From assembly GCA_041687015.1 (NCBI GenBank), contig JAWLCT010000015.1:3916-67915 (forward strand): a stretch of 64,000 nucleotides of DNA, in the 5' to 3' direction. Of this stretch, positions 39,186 to 47,276 are shown in pieces; position 1 is the stretch's first letter; every line of letters starts with the position of its first letter. The position numbers and the translations under genes were made by a program. The DNA comes from JALOAT01 sp041687015 (lineage in GTDB: Bacteria > Pseudomonadota > Gammaproteobacteria > Thiohalomonadales > Thiohalomonadaceae). Under the pieces are notes generated by a model. The model was not told the DNA's origin. It was given only the letters and a program-made list of their open reading frames with translations, and did no database searches.

Positions 39186-40055
39186 ATGGCACAAAGCTTC
39201 CAGTGTGTAGGGCTTATCGGCAAATATGCCGATCCATCCGTGGGCGAGACCCTGCACAACCTGAGTGCCTTTCTGCTGTCGCGCAATGTCGAGGTCCTGC
39301 TGGACGAGTCCACCGCGCGGATGCTGCCGGAAAACGGACTCGCCATCGCCAGCCGCGAGGAAATCGGCGAGCGCTGCGATCTGGCCATCGCCGTGGGCGG
39401 TGACGGCACCCTGCTTGCCGCGGCGCGCTCCCTGGCCCGTTACGACATCTCCCTGCTTGGCGTCAATCTGGGGCGTCTGGGTTTTCTCACCGACATCTCG
39501 CCCCAGGAGATGGAACAGAAGCTGGATGAAATCCTGGGCGGCACCTACGCCGCCGAAGAACGCTTCCTGTTGCACTGCAGCATCATCCGCGACGGCGAGC
39601 ACATCAGCGAGAGTGAAGCGCTCAATGACGTAGTGGTCCACAAATGGGAAGTGGCCCGCATGATCGAGGTCGAAACCTGGGTGAATGGCCAGTTCGTTCA
39701 CACCCTGCGTTCGGACGGTCTCATCGTTTCCACCCCCACCGGCTCCACCGCCTATGCCCTGTCCGGCGGCGGACCCATCATGCACGCCAACCTGGACGCC
39801 ATCGTGCTGGTGCCCATCTGTCCGCACACCATGAGCAACCGCCCCATCGTGTTGCGCGGCGACAGTTCCATCGAAGTGCTGGTGCGTGAGGACACCCATT
39901 CCCACGCCCAAATCACCTGCGACGGCCAGATCAACCTGGGGCTGGTTTCAGGCGACCGCATCCGTATCCGCAAGGCGGATCACCGCGTGCGCCTCATCCA
40001 TCCGGCCGGCCACGACCATTTCAACCTGCTGCGCGCCAAGCTCCACTGGGGCTGA
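39186..40055 (+). CDS. nadK: NAD kinase
   Basis: This 289-aa enzyme phosphorylates NAD to NADP with ATP or polyphosphate. The Gly-rich motif VGGDGTLLAAAR is near residue 70, the conserved NDVVVHK near 148 and the nucleotide-binding TPTGSTAYALSGGGPI near 183. The C-terminal HAQITCDGQ block is also intact. A good GGGAGGA site lies 9-10 bp before the ATG. It is divergent from hrcA, a common neighbour in this phylum. Confidence 0.97.
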   Translation: MAQSFQCVGLIGKYADPSVGETLHNLSAFLLSRNVEVLLDESTARMLPENGLAIASREEIGERCDLAIAVGGDGTLLAAARSLARYDISLLGVNLGRLGFLTDISPQEMEQKLDEILGGTYAAEERFLLHCSIIRDGEHISESEALNDVVVHKWEVARMIEVETWVNGQFVHTLRSDGLIVSTPTGSTAYALSGGGPIMHANLDAIVLVPICPHTMSNRPIVLRGDSSIEVLVREDTHSHAQITCDGQINLGLVSGDRIRIRKADHRVRLIHPAGHDHFNLLRAKLHWG

Positions 40056-40162
40056 AGGGCGAAGCCCGCCAATGTACGCCAAGGAACGCCAATCCCTTCA
40101 AGTGAAGCGAGGCACAGTTCGCGTCCGTTGGCATTCATTCACGGACGTCACGTAATCAAGAC

Positions 40163-42035
40163 ATGCTCACGCACCTGCACATCAGCGACTTCGCCATCGT
40201 GGACCGGCTCGAACTGGAGTTCGCCGCAGGCATGACCGTGCTCACGGGCGAGACCGGTGCCGGCAAGTCCATCCTGCTCGATGCCCTCGGCCTGTGTCTG
40301 GGCGATCGGGCGGAATCCATCGCCGTGCGCCATGGTGCGGATCGCGCCGAGGTGAGCGCGAGCTTCGAAATCGCCGCGCTGGATGAGGTGAATGCCTGGT
40401 TGTCCGAGAACGAACTGGATGCGGACGGCGAGTGCGTCATTCGCCGCGTGGTGGGCAGTGACGGCCGGTCCAAGGCGTTTGTAAACGGGCGTGTGGTGCC
40501 CGTGCAGTCACTTCGTGAATTGGGCGAGCGCCTGGTGGACATCCATGGCCAGCACGCCCATCAGTCGCTGCTCAAGCGCGATGCCCAACGTGAGTTGCTC
40601 GACGAATACGCGGGCCTCGGTGCCGACGTCACGGAGCTGGGCCGACGCTATCGCCAGTGGAAATCCCTGGAAGACGAGTACGCCCGTCTCGCCACCGCGC
40701 AGAGCGAGCGCGAGGCGCGCCTGGAGCTGCTGCGCTTCCAGCTGGCCGAACTTCAGGCCCTGGATCTCAAGCCCGGAGAGATCGCCCAGGTGGAAGAGGA
40801 ACACCGGCGCCTCGCCAACGCCAGCCGCCTGCTCGAAAGCAGCCAGCAGGCGGAACAGTTGTTGTATGAAGACGATCAGGCCGCGGTGAATCTCATGAGC
40901 CGCGCCCTCACCGAACTGCGCGAAATGGAACGCTTCGACGGCGGCGTCGCCGAATGCGCCCAATTGCTCGAGAGCGCCCTGATCCAGGCACGGGAGGCCG
41001 CCGCCGAGCTGCGCCATTACCGTGACCGCCTGGACCTGGACCCGGGGCGCCTGGGCGAACTGGAGCAGCGCCTCGCGGATATCCACGATCTCGCCCGTAA
41101 ACACCGCACCGAGGGCGAGGCACTCATCGCGCTCACCGAACACTTCACCGCGGAACTGGACACCCTCGAAAACGCCGGCGCACGGCTCGACGGCCTGGAA
41201 CGCGACATCACCAAGGCGAAGACCGCCTATCTCCAGCTGGCACGGCAGGTGGGCAAAAAACGTGCGAGCGCCGGCGAAAAGCTGGGCGTGGCGGTCACTG
41301 CGAACATGCAGGAACTGGGCATGGCAGGCGGGCGGCTGGACGTGCAGGTGGAAGCCCTGCCCGAGGCGCAGGCCGGCGTCGCGGGCCTGGAACGCATCGA
41401 ACTGCTGGTCAGCGCCAACCCGGGCCAGCCGGCGCGCCCGCTCGGCAAGGTCGCGTCCGGTGGCGAACTGTCGCGCATCAGCCTGGCCATCCAGGTGCTG
41501 ACGGCCACGGGCGCCGGCATTCCCACGCTGATCTTCGACGAGGTCGACGTGGGAATTGGCGGTGGCGTGGCGGAAATGGTCGGCCGCCGGCTACGGGACC
41601 TGGGCGGCAAACGCCANNNNNNNNNNNNNNNNNNNNNNNNNNNNNNNNNNNNNNNNNNNNNNNNNNNNNNNNNNNNNNNNNNNNNNNNNNNNNNNNNNNN
41701 NNNNNNNNNNNNNNNNCATTCCCACGCTGATCTTCGACGAGGTCGACGTGGGAATTGGCGGTGGCGTGGCGGAAATGGTCGGCCGCCGGCTACGGGACCT
41801 GGGCGGCAAACGCCAAGTGCTGTGCGTAACCCACCAACCCCAGGTCGCCGCCCTTGGGCACCACCACTTCGTGGTCAGCAAGCAGACCACCAAAGGTGTC
41901 ACCCGCACCCGCATCGAACACGTCACGGGCGACGCGCGCGTCGAGGAAGTGGCGCGCATGCTCGGCGGCATCGAAATCACCGCCCAGACCCGCTCCCACG
42001 CACGCGAGCTCATCGACCGGGCGGCAGAGTCGTAG
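40163..42035 (+). CDS. recN: DNA repair protein RecN (interrupted by assembly gap)
   Basis: This SMC-like ATPase acts in double-strand-break repair. Walker A GETGAGKSILLDAL is near residue 30. The middle is a long coiled coil (~155-350). The ABC signature VASGGELSRISLA and Walker B LIFDEVDVGIGG come near the C-terminus, followed by VLCVTHQPQVAA. A 100-N gap (41617-41716) is flanked by identical 99-bp sequence (41518-41616 and 41717-41815). Collapsing 199 bp gives one 557-codon frame ending at 42035. The gene is intact apart from this artefact. Confidence 0.95.
41617..41716. other. Assembly gap (100 N) flanked by a 99-bp duplicate
   Basis: This is the same pattern as the gap in dapB. Bases 41518-41616 recur exactly at 41717-41815 around 100 N. 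It is an unmerged contig overlap inside recN. Confidence 0.95.
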
Positions 42036-42078
42036 GCGCGTGCCACGTCCCCAAATGAACGCAAGCGGGCATAAAGGC

Positions 42079-42272
42079 AAAAAGCATTAACCACGGGGGA
42101 CACGGGGGAACACGGGAAAATCGATCTATCCGTAGAAGCTGCCTCAGGTCATAATCGCGCGGTATCCGACGGCAATCGCGGCCTGAGGCCGCTCCTACAG
42201 GTCTGTCTCTTGGTCACATTTCGCCGTTGTAGCCAGCTTCTCTTGCCCCCTCTCCCCCCCGTGGTTAATGCT
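42079..42272. repeat. Long inverted repeat, copy 6, enclosing a REP hairpin
   Basis: The left arm (42083-42120) reads AAGCATTAACCACGGGGG-ACACGGGGG-AACACGGG. The right arm (42253-42272) reads CTCCCCCCCGTGGTTAATG. The ~130-bp centre carries REP family B copy 2 and no gene. It fills most of the 257-bp gap between the convergent recN and fur genes. Confidence 0.75.
42176..42198 (-). repeat. REP-like hairpin, family B, copy 2
   Basis: On the minus strand GTAG is followed by GAGCGGCC-TCA-GGCCGCGA. The GTAG head plus a 6-bp stem is the canonical layout of RAYT-dependent REP elements. It lies inside long inverted repeat copy 6. Confidence 0.75.
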
Positions 42273-42292
42273 CTTTGCCTTTACGCTTTCCT

Positions 42293-42733
42293 TTAGGTCC
42301 GCTTACGTTCATTTGCGGACGCACCTTCCTGGCACTTCGGGCAGATGCCGTAGATGGTCAGGCTGTGGTCGGTGATGGCATAGCCGTGGCGTTCGGCAAT
42401 GGCGTGCTGGCGCGCCTCGATGGTCTCGTCCACGAATTCGTCCACCCGCCCGCACTTGATACAGACGATGTGGTCGTGATGCCGGCCCTCGTTGAGTTCG
42501 AACACCGCGTGACCACCTTCGAAATGATGCCGGGTGACCAACTCCGCCTGTTCAAACTGCATGAGAACCCGGTAAATCGTGGCAAGGCCCACGTCCTCGC
42601 CCAGTTCGAGCATGGCGCGGTAGACGTCCTCTGCGGACATGTGGCGCTCCCGGTTCTTCTCCAGGAACTCCAGGATCTTGATGCGCGGCAGCGTGGCCTT
42701 GAGACCTACCCGGCGCAGCTCTTCATTGCTCAT
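42293..42733 (-). CDS. fur: Ferric uptake regulator Fur
   Basis: This 146-aa metal-dependent repressor has an N-terminal winged helix (~1-83) with LKATLPRIKILEFLEK and the recognition region VGLATIYRVLMQFEQAELV. The dimerisation domain carries the regulatory metal site (HHFEGGHAVFELNEGRHHDHIVC). The structural zinc pairs are C-x2-C in CIKCGRVDEF and CPKCQE near the C-terminus. The sequence and length fit Fur rather than Zur or PerR. It is divergent from bamE, a frequent gammaproteobacterial pairing. Confidence 0.96.
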   Translation of the reverse strand: MSNEELRRVGLKATLPRIKILEFLEKNRERHMSAEDVYRAMLELGEDVGLATIYRVLMQFEQAELVTRHHFEGGHAVFELNEGRHHDHIVCIKCGRVDEFVDETIEARQHAIAERHGYAITDHSLTIYGICPKCQEGASANERKRT

Positions 42734-42801
42734 GTCGGCTCCGTGTCATTCGGCGGTGCGTTCGCGTATTATTTCGCAAAATGTACCGGCCCCAAAACTA
42801 A

Positions 42802-43146
42802 ATGCGAAGAATTCTTGTTCTTTTGACACTTGCGGCGACGCTTGCAGGCTGTACCGCCCACCGCATCGAAATTCAGCAAGGGAACATCGTCTCCCGTGAG
42901 AAGCTTGCGCTGGTGAAACCCGGCATGGACCAGCAGCAGGTGCGGTTTGCCCTGGGGTCACCGCTGGTGATCGATCCCTTCCACCCGGACCGGTGGGACT
43001 ACCACTATTCCCTCAAGCAGGAAGGGGAATTGAGCGCCACCTACCGCGTTACGCTGCATTTCGAAATGGGCAAGCTGGTGCGCATGGAAGACCATGGCGA
43101 AATCCCCGAGACCGAGCGGGCCGCCCTGGAGATGGTTTCGCGCTGA
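42802..43146 (+). CDS. bamE: Outer membrane protein assembly factor BamE
   Basis: This 114-aa lipoprotein of the BAM complex has a signal peptide with lipobox LAGC (Cys16). The SmpA/OmlA domain follows: VKPGMDQQQVRFALGSPLVIDPFHPDRWDYHY. The stretch R-W-D-Y contacts phosphatidylglycerol and BamD in the family. It is divergent from fur, whose start is 68 bp away. Confidence 0.95.
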   Translation: MRRILVLLTLAATLAGCTAHRIEIQQGNIVSREKLALVKPGMDQQQVRFALGSPLVIDPFHPDRWDYHYSLKQEGELSATYRVTLHFEMGKLVRMEDHGEIPETERAALEMVSR

Positions 43147-43282
43147 TGCGGACATCCGCTTCGCGACCAAGGCGCTGCTGAGGGCGTTTTCGACAGCCTG
43201 CCGGACCGACCGAACCGCGATTTCTACCTGAACCGGCGCGCACGGTCCGCGCCAGGCGCGGCGCGCCGCCGCAGCGCCAATT

Positions 43283-43627
43283 TCAGCCGCCCTCTCCTTC
43301 GGACTCGGCATCGCCCCCACCCTTTTTCATGCGCTTGCCCTCGGCACTGCGCTGCTTGCGCACTTCCTTCGGGTCGGCAATGAGGGGACGGTAGATCTCC
43401 ACCCGATCCTTGGGGCGCAATTCCTTATCCAGTTTGCTGAGCTTGCCGAAAACGCCCACCTTGGCGCGCTCCAGTTCAATCTCCGGAAACTTTTCCAGCA
43501 GCCCGGAACGCTCGATGGCGTGACGCAGGGTCATGCCGGCCTCCACCTCCACCGGGATGATGAACTGCCGTTCCGGTCGCGCGTAGGCCACTTCCACCTG
43601 GAAGCGGCTCGATGTCTGTTCGCTCAT
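43283..43627 (-). CDS. rnfH: RnfH family ubiquitin-fold protein
   Basis: This 114-aa protein starts at MSEQTSSRFQVEVAYARPER (43627). It has the typical RnfH core: VEVAYA, VEAGMTLRHAIERSGLLEKFPEIEL, KVGVFGKLSKLDKELRPKDRVEIYRPL and ADPKE. The C-terminus is basic then Gly/Glu-rich. The family forms antitoxin-like pairs with RatA by gene position; the biochemical role is not settled. Its start overlaps the ratA stop by 4 nt. Confidence 0.93.
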   Translation of the reverse strand: MSEQTSSRFQVEVAYARPERQFIIPVEVEAGMTLRHAIERSGLLEKFPEIELERAKVGVFGKLSKLDKELRPKDRVEIYRPLIADPKEVRKQRSAEGKRMKKGGGDAESEGEGG

Positions 43628-44073
43628 GACTGGCCTCTCGATGTGCCGTAAACCTGTTCCGCGCGACGTCGGAAGGAATCCACGAAGGTGCTGGTGATCT
43701 GGCTGAACACCGGCCCCAGTGCCATGCCGATGATGCGGCTCGAAAACTCGAATTCGAGATCGAGCGACACCTTGCACGCCCTCTCGCCCAAAGGATCAAA
43801 CCGCCAGAAACCCTCCAGGCGTCGAAACGGGCCTTCCACCAAGCGCATTTCGATCATCTTGCCGGCCTGCAGGCGGTTACGGGTGCTGAAGGATTTGTGC
43901 AGCGCACCATGGGCGATTTCCACCGTCGCGTGCACTTCATCTTCGGTTCGCGAAAGCACCTTGGCGCCACGGCACCAGGGCAGGAACTGGGGGTAGGCGT
44001 CCACGTCATCCACGAGCTGGAACATCTCGCTCGCGCTGTACGGGACGATGGCGCTTTTTTGGACAGTGGGCAT
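43624..44073 (-). CDS. ratA: RatA-type START-domain protein (ubiquinone-binding/ribosome-associated)
   Basis: This 149-aa protein of the polyketide cyclase/START superfamily begins MPTVQKSAIVPYSASEMF. It contains LVDDVDAYPQFLPWCRGAKVL and GPFRRLEGFWRF. E. coli RatA is described as a ribosome-associated toxin, while the mitochondrial homologue Coq10 binds ubiquinone. The call by family is safe; the activity here is not shown. The ratA-rnfH pair is conserved next to smpB across gammaproteobacteria. Confidence 0.93.
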   Translation of the reverse strand: MPTVQKSAIVPYSASEMFQLVDDVDAYPQFLPWCRGAKVLSRTEDEVHATVEIAHGALHKSFSTRNRLQAGKMIEMRLVEGPFRRLEGFWRFDPLGERACKVSLDLEFEFSSRIIGMALGPVFSQITSTFVDSFRRRAEQVYGTSRGQS

Positions 44074-44074
44074 G

Positions 44075-45451
44075 TCAGGAGAACTGGATGACACCGATGA
44101 GTCGCAGGAACACCAGGGCAATCAACACCGGCGAGATATAGCGAATAACGAACCGCCATGCGCGATACAGACCCGCATCGTTTCCGCCGAGTTCCTCGAC
44201 GCTGGACACGCGGCGCATGAACCAGCCTGCGAACACGGCGATGAGCAGGCCCCCCAGGGGCAGCATCACGTTGGTGGTCAGATAGTCTAACAGGTCGAAA
44301 ACGGTCTTATCGAACAGCTGATAGGCGGGATCGGACCAGAGATTGAACGAGAAAATCGTACCCAGCCCGAGCACCCAGCTGAAAATCCCCGCCAGCGCCG
44401 CGGCATTCACCCGCGACATGTTGCGATTTTCCACCAGCCAGGCGACCACCGGCTCGACCAGGGAGATGGCGGAGGTCCAGGCGGCGAACACCAGCAGCAA
44501 GAAGAACAACGTGCCGAAGAAACTGCCGCCCGGCATGCCGCCAAAGGCGATGGGCAGGGTCTGGAATACGAGGCCCGGCCCTGCGCCCGGCGCCAACCCG
44601 TTGGCGAACACCACGGGGAAAATGGCCAGACCGGCGAGCAGCGCCACCATGGTGTCTGCCAGCGCAATAAGCAGGGTCGTACCCATGATGGAGGTACGGC
44701 GGGAAAGATAGGAGCCGTACACCATGATGGCGCCCATGCCGAGACTCAGGGTGAAAAAGGAGTGGCCCATGGCGACCAGGACCGCCTCCATGGTGAGCTT
44801 TTCGAAGTCCGGCCGGAACATGAACCGCAGCCCCTCGAAAAAGCTCCCGGTGTTCATGGCATACCCCACCAGGACGAGCAGGATGAGAAACAGCGCCGGC
44901 ATCATGAAGCGCACGGCCTTTTCCAGGCCCGCCGCCACACCACGGGACACCACCACCACGGTCATGACGATGAAAATCGTATGCCAGGCAAGCAGTCGCT
45001 CGGGATCGGCCACCAGGGCGCCGAACACCGCCTGAGCGGTGGGGCCGTCCATGCCCGTGAACAATCCCCCCGCCCCGCGCACCACATAGGCGATGGCCCA
45101 GCCCGCGATGACGCTGTAGAACGAGAGGATGAGGATGCCGGTCAACACCCCCAGCCAGCCGAGCAACTGCCAGGCAGGGGCGACGCCCTCTTCCTGGGCC
45201 AGGTAGCGCATGGCGTTGATGGGGCTGCGCCTACCCCGCCGCCCGAGCATGATCTCCGCCACCATGATGGGTATGCCGATCAGGGCAATACAGCCGAGGT
45301 AGACCAGCACAAAGGCGCCGCCGCCGTTCTCACCGGTGATGTACGGGAACTTCCAGATGTTGCCAAGCCCCACGGCGGAGCCGGTGGCGGCCAGAATGAA
45401 CGCCCAGCGTGAAGACCATTGGCCGTGGATATGTTCGCGGTGCCCTTGCAT
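44075..45451 (-). CDS. Sodium-dependent transporter of the NSS/SNF family
   Basis: This 458-aa LeuT-fold membrane protein has about 11-12 predicted helices. TM1 carries the hallmark unwound motif ATGSAVGLGNIWKFPY with the Na+/substrate site, followed by TGENGGGAF. TM6-8 residues include FFTLSLGMGAIMVYGSYL. These proteins move amino acids or related solutes with Na+. The substrate cannot be predicted. The ATG at 45451 (MQGHREHIHG) was chosen over a 17-codon extension. Its stop is 1 bp from the ratA start. Confidence 0.93.
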   Translation of the reverse strand: MQGHREHIHGQWSSRWAFILAATGSAVGLGNIWKFPYITGENGGGAFVLVYLGCIALIGIPIMVAEIMLGRRGRRSPINAMRYLAQEEGVAPAWQLLGWLGVLTGILILSFYSVIAGWAIAYVVRGAGGLFTGMDGPTAQAVFGALVADPERLLAWHTIFIVMTVVVVSRGVAAGLEKAVRFMMPALFLILLVLVGYAMNTGSFFEGLRFMFRPDFEKLTMEAVLVAMGHSFFTLSLGMGAIMVYGSYLSRRTSIMGTTLLIALADTMVALLAGLAIFPVVFANGLAPGAGPGLVFQTLPIAFGGMPGGSFFGTLFFLLLVFAAWTSAISLVEPVVAWLVENRNMSRVNAAALAGIFSWVLGLGTIFSFNLWSDPAYQLFDKTVFDLLDYLTTNVMLPLGGLLIAVFAGWFMRRVSSVEELGGNDAGLYRAWRFVIRYISPVLIALVFLRLIGVIQFS

Positions 45452-45523
45452 CTTTCCCCCTTGGGTTCGCGGGATTGTCTGCGAAATCCCCGCGAGCCTC
45501 AACCGGAGGGCAGGCCCTTCGCC

Positions 45524-45529
45524 TATAAT
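45524..45529 (+). promoter_or_regulatory. Consensus -10 (TATAAT) just upstream of smpB
   Basis: A perfect TATAAT ends 8 bp before the smpB ATG. A start site ~7 bp downstream would fall at about 45536, leaving a leader of 0-2 nt. No good -35 is seen 16-18 bp upstream. No ribosome-binding site fits at the usual distance apart from a GGAGGG that would be upstream of the transcript. Confidence 0.4.
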
Positions 45530-45537
45530 GCCCGCCC

Positions 45538-46017
45538 ATGGCGAAGAACAAACCAGATAAAAAAGGCGAGTCGCGGACCATCGCCCTCAACAAGAAAGTC
45601 CGCCACGACTTTTTCATCGAAGACCGCTTCGAAGCCGGGCTCGTGCTCGAAGGTTGGGAGGTGAAGAGCCTGCGCGCCGGTCGTGTGCAGTTGGTGGACA
45701 GCTACGTCATCATCAAAAACGGTGAGGCCTGGCTGCTGGGCGCCCTGATCACCCCCCTGCAGACCGCCTCCACCCACATCCACCCCGACCCGCAGCGCAC
45801 CCGCAAACTGCTGCTGCACCGCGAAGAACTCAACCGCCTCATCGGCGCCGTGGAACGCAAGGGCTACACCCTGGTGGTCACGGCGCTCTACTGGAGCAAA
45901 GGCCGCGCCAAGGCCGAAGTCGCCCTGGCCAAGGGCAAACAGGCCCACGACAAACGCGCCACCGAACGCGACCGCGACTGGCAGCGCGAAAAACAGCGAC
46001 TGCTGCGGCAGGCGTGA
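45538..46017 (+). CDS. smpB: SsrA-binding protein SmpB
   Basis: This 159-aa partner of tmRNA in trans-translation has the family core: RTIALNKKVRHDFFIED, EAGLVLEGWEVKSLRAGRVQL, DSYV and LLLHREELNRLIG. The basic C-terminal tail (DRDWQREKQRLLRQA) enters the mRNA channel and decoding centre. It sits ~315 bp upstream of ssrA, so both partners of the rescue system are adjacent. Confidence 0.97.
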   Translation: MAKNKPDKKGESRTIALNKKVRHDFFIEDRFEAGLVLEGWEVKSLRAGRVQLVDSYVIIKNGEAWLLGALITPLQTASTHIHPDPQRTRKLLLHREELNRLIGAVERKGYTLVVTALYWSKGRAKAEVALAKGKQAHDKRATERDRDWQREKQRLLRQA

Positions 46018-46067
46018 GGGAAAAGCGTTAACACGGGGGACACGGGGAACACGGGGGCAAGACATGC

Positions 46068-46103
46068 GTAGGTCACGTTGGCGCCCAGCGCCTACGTGAC
46101 AGC
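46068..46103 (+). repeat. REP hairpin, family A, copy 1
   Basis: GTAG is followed by a hairpin GTCACGT-T-GGCGC-cca-GCGCC-T-ACGTGAC: 7 bp, a T.T mismatch, 5 bp and a 3-nt loop. The GTAG head and hairpin fit RAYT-type REP elements. Confidence 0.8.
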
Positions 46104-46130
46104 GCAGGCAGGCCAAACACCCCACAACCC

Positions 46131-46166
46131 GTAGGTCACGTTGCCGCGCAGCGGCTACGTGACAGC
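46131..46166 (+). repeat. REP hairpin, family A, copy 2 (compensatory stem changes)
   Basis: This is the same layout as copy 1, 63 bp away: GTAG then GTCACGT-T-GCCGC-gca-GCGGC-T-ACGTGAC. The inner stem differs from copy 1 (GCCGC/GCGGC against GGCGC/GCGCC) but stays fully paired, and the T.T mismatch is kept. This is compensatory change and argues for selection on the hairpin. Confidence 0.8.
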
Positions 46167-46331
46167 TGTGATCGCTGACTCTCCCAGCCGTGTTCGCCCA
46201 CCACCTGCCCTCCTGCAGCCGAAAAACCTCGACCTCCCCGTGTTCCCCGTGTCCCCGTGGTTCAAGCTTTTTCTCCCCCCGCCGCTAGAGTTGGAACTCC
46301 CAAACAGCTACCATGTCAAAAGTTTCACCAA

Positions 46332-46698
46332 GGGGGCGACCTGGCTTCGACGTGGGTCGCGAAGCCTTAGGTGCATGCCGAGGTGCAGATCACCTCGTAA
46401 AACAATCTGCACACTTATAGTTGCCAACGACGACAACTACGCTCTGGCCGCTTAAGGCCTAGCCCTCCGCCCGGGTGTGCTTGTGCGCCCGGTGTCTTTC
46501 GGGACACGCGGAGGTCATCTACACAAGATCGTGCCAAGGTCCTGGCCCGGGACCGGAAGCACTAAATCCAACGGGCTAGCCGTCGACACGCCCTGCCCGC
46601 CGGGCAGTCGCCGGTGAAACACAATAGACGTGGCTACGCATGTAGAGCCGAGGGTAGAGGGCTTACGGACGCGGGTTCGATTCCCGCCGCCTCCACCA
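46332..46698 (+). ncRNA. ssrA: tmRNA (ssrA)
   Basis: This is a 367-nt transfer-messenger RNA for ribosome rescue. The 5' end GGGGGCG pairs with CGCCTCC before the encoded A-CCA at the 3' end; GGTTCGATTCC is the T-loop. The tag reading frame starts at the GCC resume codon (46423) and encodes ANDDNYALAA then TAA (46453-46455), one residue different from the E. coli tag (D for E at position 4). Pseudoknot regions follow. smpB is just upstream. The 3' end is a frequent integrase target, and an accessory island starts right after it. Confidence 0.97.
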
Positions 46699-46712
46699 TT
46701 TAAAAAAGACAG

Positions 46713-46757
46713 ACCCGTCCACTAACCACGTCCGGTTATTGGGCGGGTTTTGTTTTT
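46713..46757 (+). terminator. Rho-independent terminator of ssrA
   Basis: The stem ACCCGTCC/GGGCGGGT (with a G.T pair) has an inner AACC/GGTT pairing and is followed by TTTTGTTTTT. It begins 15 bp after the tmRNA CCA. Confidence 0.85.
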
Positions 46758-46812
46758 CTGCGTATTGTCAGCGACTTACGCCGCTTTCAGGGTGTCGGCG
46801 CTGCCGCCCCGA

Positions 46813-47001
46813 TCACTCCCTTTTCGGGAAATCCGTCATACCCCGCTTCTCTTTCGCCTCGAAATTCTCCGCATTCTTACCCCCATTCTCCGGACCTCGT
46901 CCGGTGTCCTGCATTTTTTCCTGCAACCGCTGCTCGGCGATTTCGTCGGCAAACTGGTTGATACTTTTCATGATTCCGTCAAACAGATCGTTGATATCCA
47001 T
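46813..47001 (-). CDS. Small acidic/basic hydrophilic protein, function unknown
   Basis: This 62-aa ORF starts MDINDLFDGIMKSINQFADE, with a good GAGGAG site ~10 bp upstream of the ATG. The first ~35 residues look amphipathic-helical; the rest is charged (NGGKNAENFEAKEKRG). There is no Cys, no signal peptide and no membrane segment. It is the first gene after ssrA, opposite to the defence operon. It could be a small regulator or phage-derived protein. I do not recognise a family. Confidence 0.5.
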   Translation of the reverse strand: MDINDLFDGIMKSINQFADEIAEQRLQEKMQDTGRGPENGGKNAENFEAKEKRGMTDFPKRE

Positions 47002-47163
47002 GGTCGGTCGCTCCTCGTTTTGGTTTATGCCCTTACTTACCGGAGAGACGGAGAAAGTGTCGGGCGTCGGCTGAATTTTTTTAGCGATGGCCTTCTGAGG
47101 GGTTACTTACCGGGTGGCGGCGGGATGTGTCGGAAAATTCTGAAATAACCGCCAACTTTCCGC

Positions 47164-47192
47164 TTTCCACATGCGTTGTCACCTGCTATATT
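47164..47192 (+). promoter_or_regulatory. Candidate promoter of the regulator-hsdRMS operon
   Basis: TTTCCA (47164-47169), a 17-bp spacer and TATATT (47187-47192) with an extended TG-n motif in front of the -10. The start would be near 47199, 45-78 bp upstream of the regulator. The 275-bp gap 47002-47276 holds no other feature that I can support. Confidence 0.5.
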
Positions 47193-47276
47193 GATCGTCG
47201 TATTTGTAAGTTGGACACACTGCGTTCGCTTGCCGCCGGTGAAATGGTGGCGCATCTGGAATTGAGGCAAACCGAT

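Larger units (their letters stand above)
46020..46271. repeat. Long inverted repeat, copy 7, enclosing two REP hairpins
   Basis: The left arm (46021-46060) reads AAAGCGTTAACACGGGGG-ACACGGGG-AACACGGGGG. The right arm (46233-46271) is the complement, ending CCCCGTGGTTCAAGC. The ~170-bp centre holds two REP family A hairpins. The element fills the smpB-ssrA gap and contains no gene. Confidence 0.8.

Noticed and set aside
40056..40162. LexA (SOS) box upstream of recN
   Set aside because: No CTGT-N8-ACAG match was found in the nadK-recN gap; only loose half sites.
41518..41815. Apparent duplicated Walker B region in recN
   Set aside because: Same artefact: 99-bp copies around 100 N.
42734..42801. 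Fur box in the fur-bamE gap
   Set aside because: An AT-rich patch (TATTATTT) is present but no convincing 19-bp Fur dyad.
43147..43282. A gene or terminator between bamE and rnfH
   Set aside because: Only GC-rich sequence with weak dyads and no U-tract; no ORF with a start site.
46068..46166. Possible short CRISPR array in the smpB-ssrA gap
   Set aside because: Only two copies, each a hairpin with a GTAG head, and no cas genes. They are REP elements.
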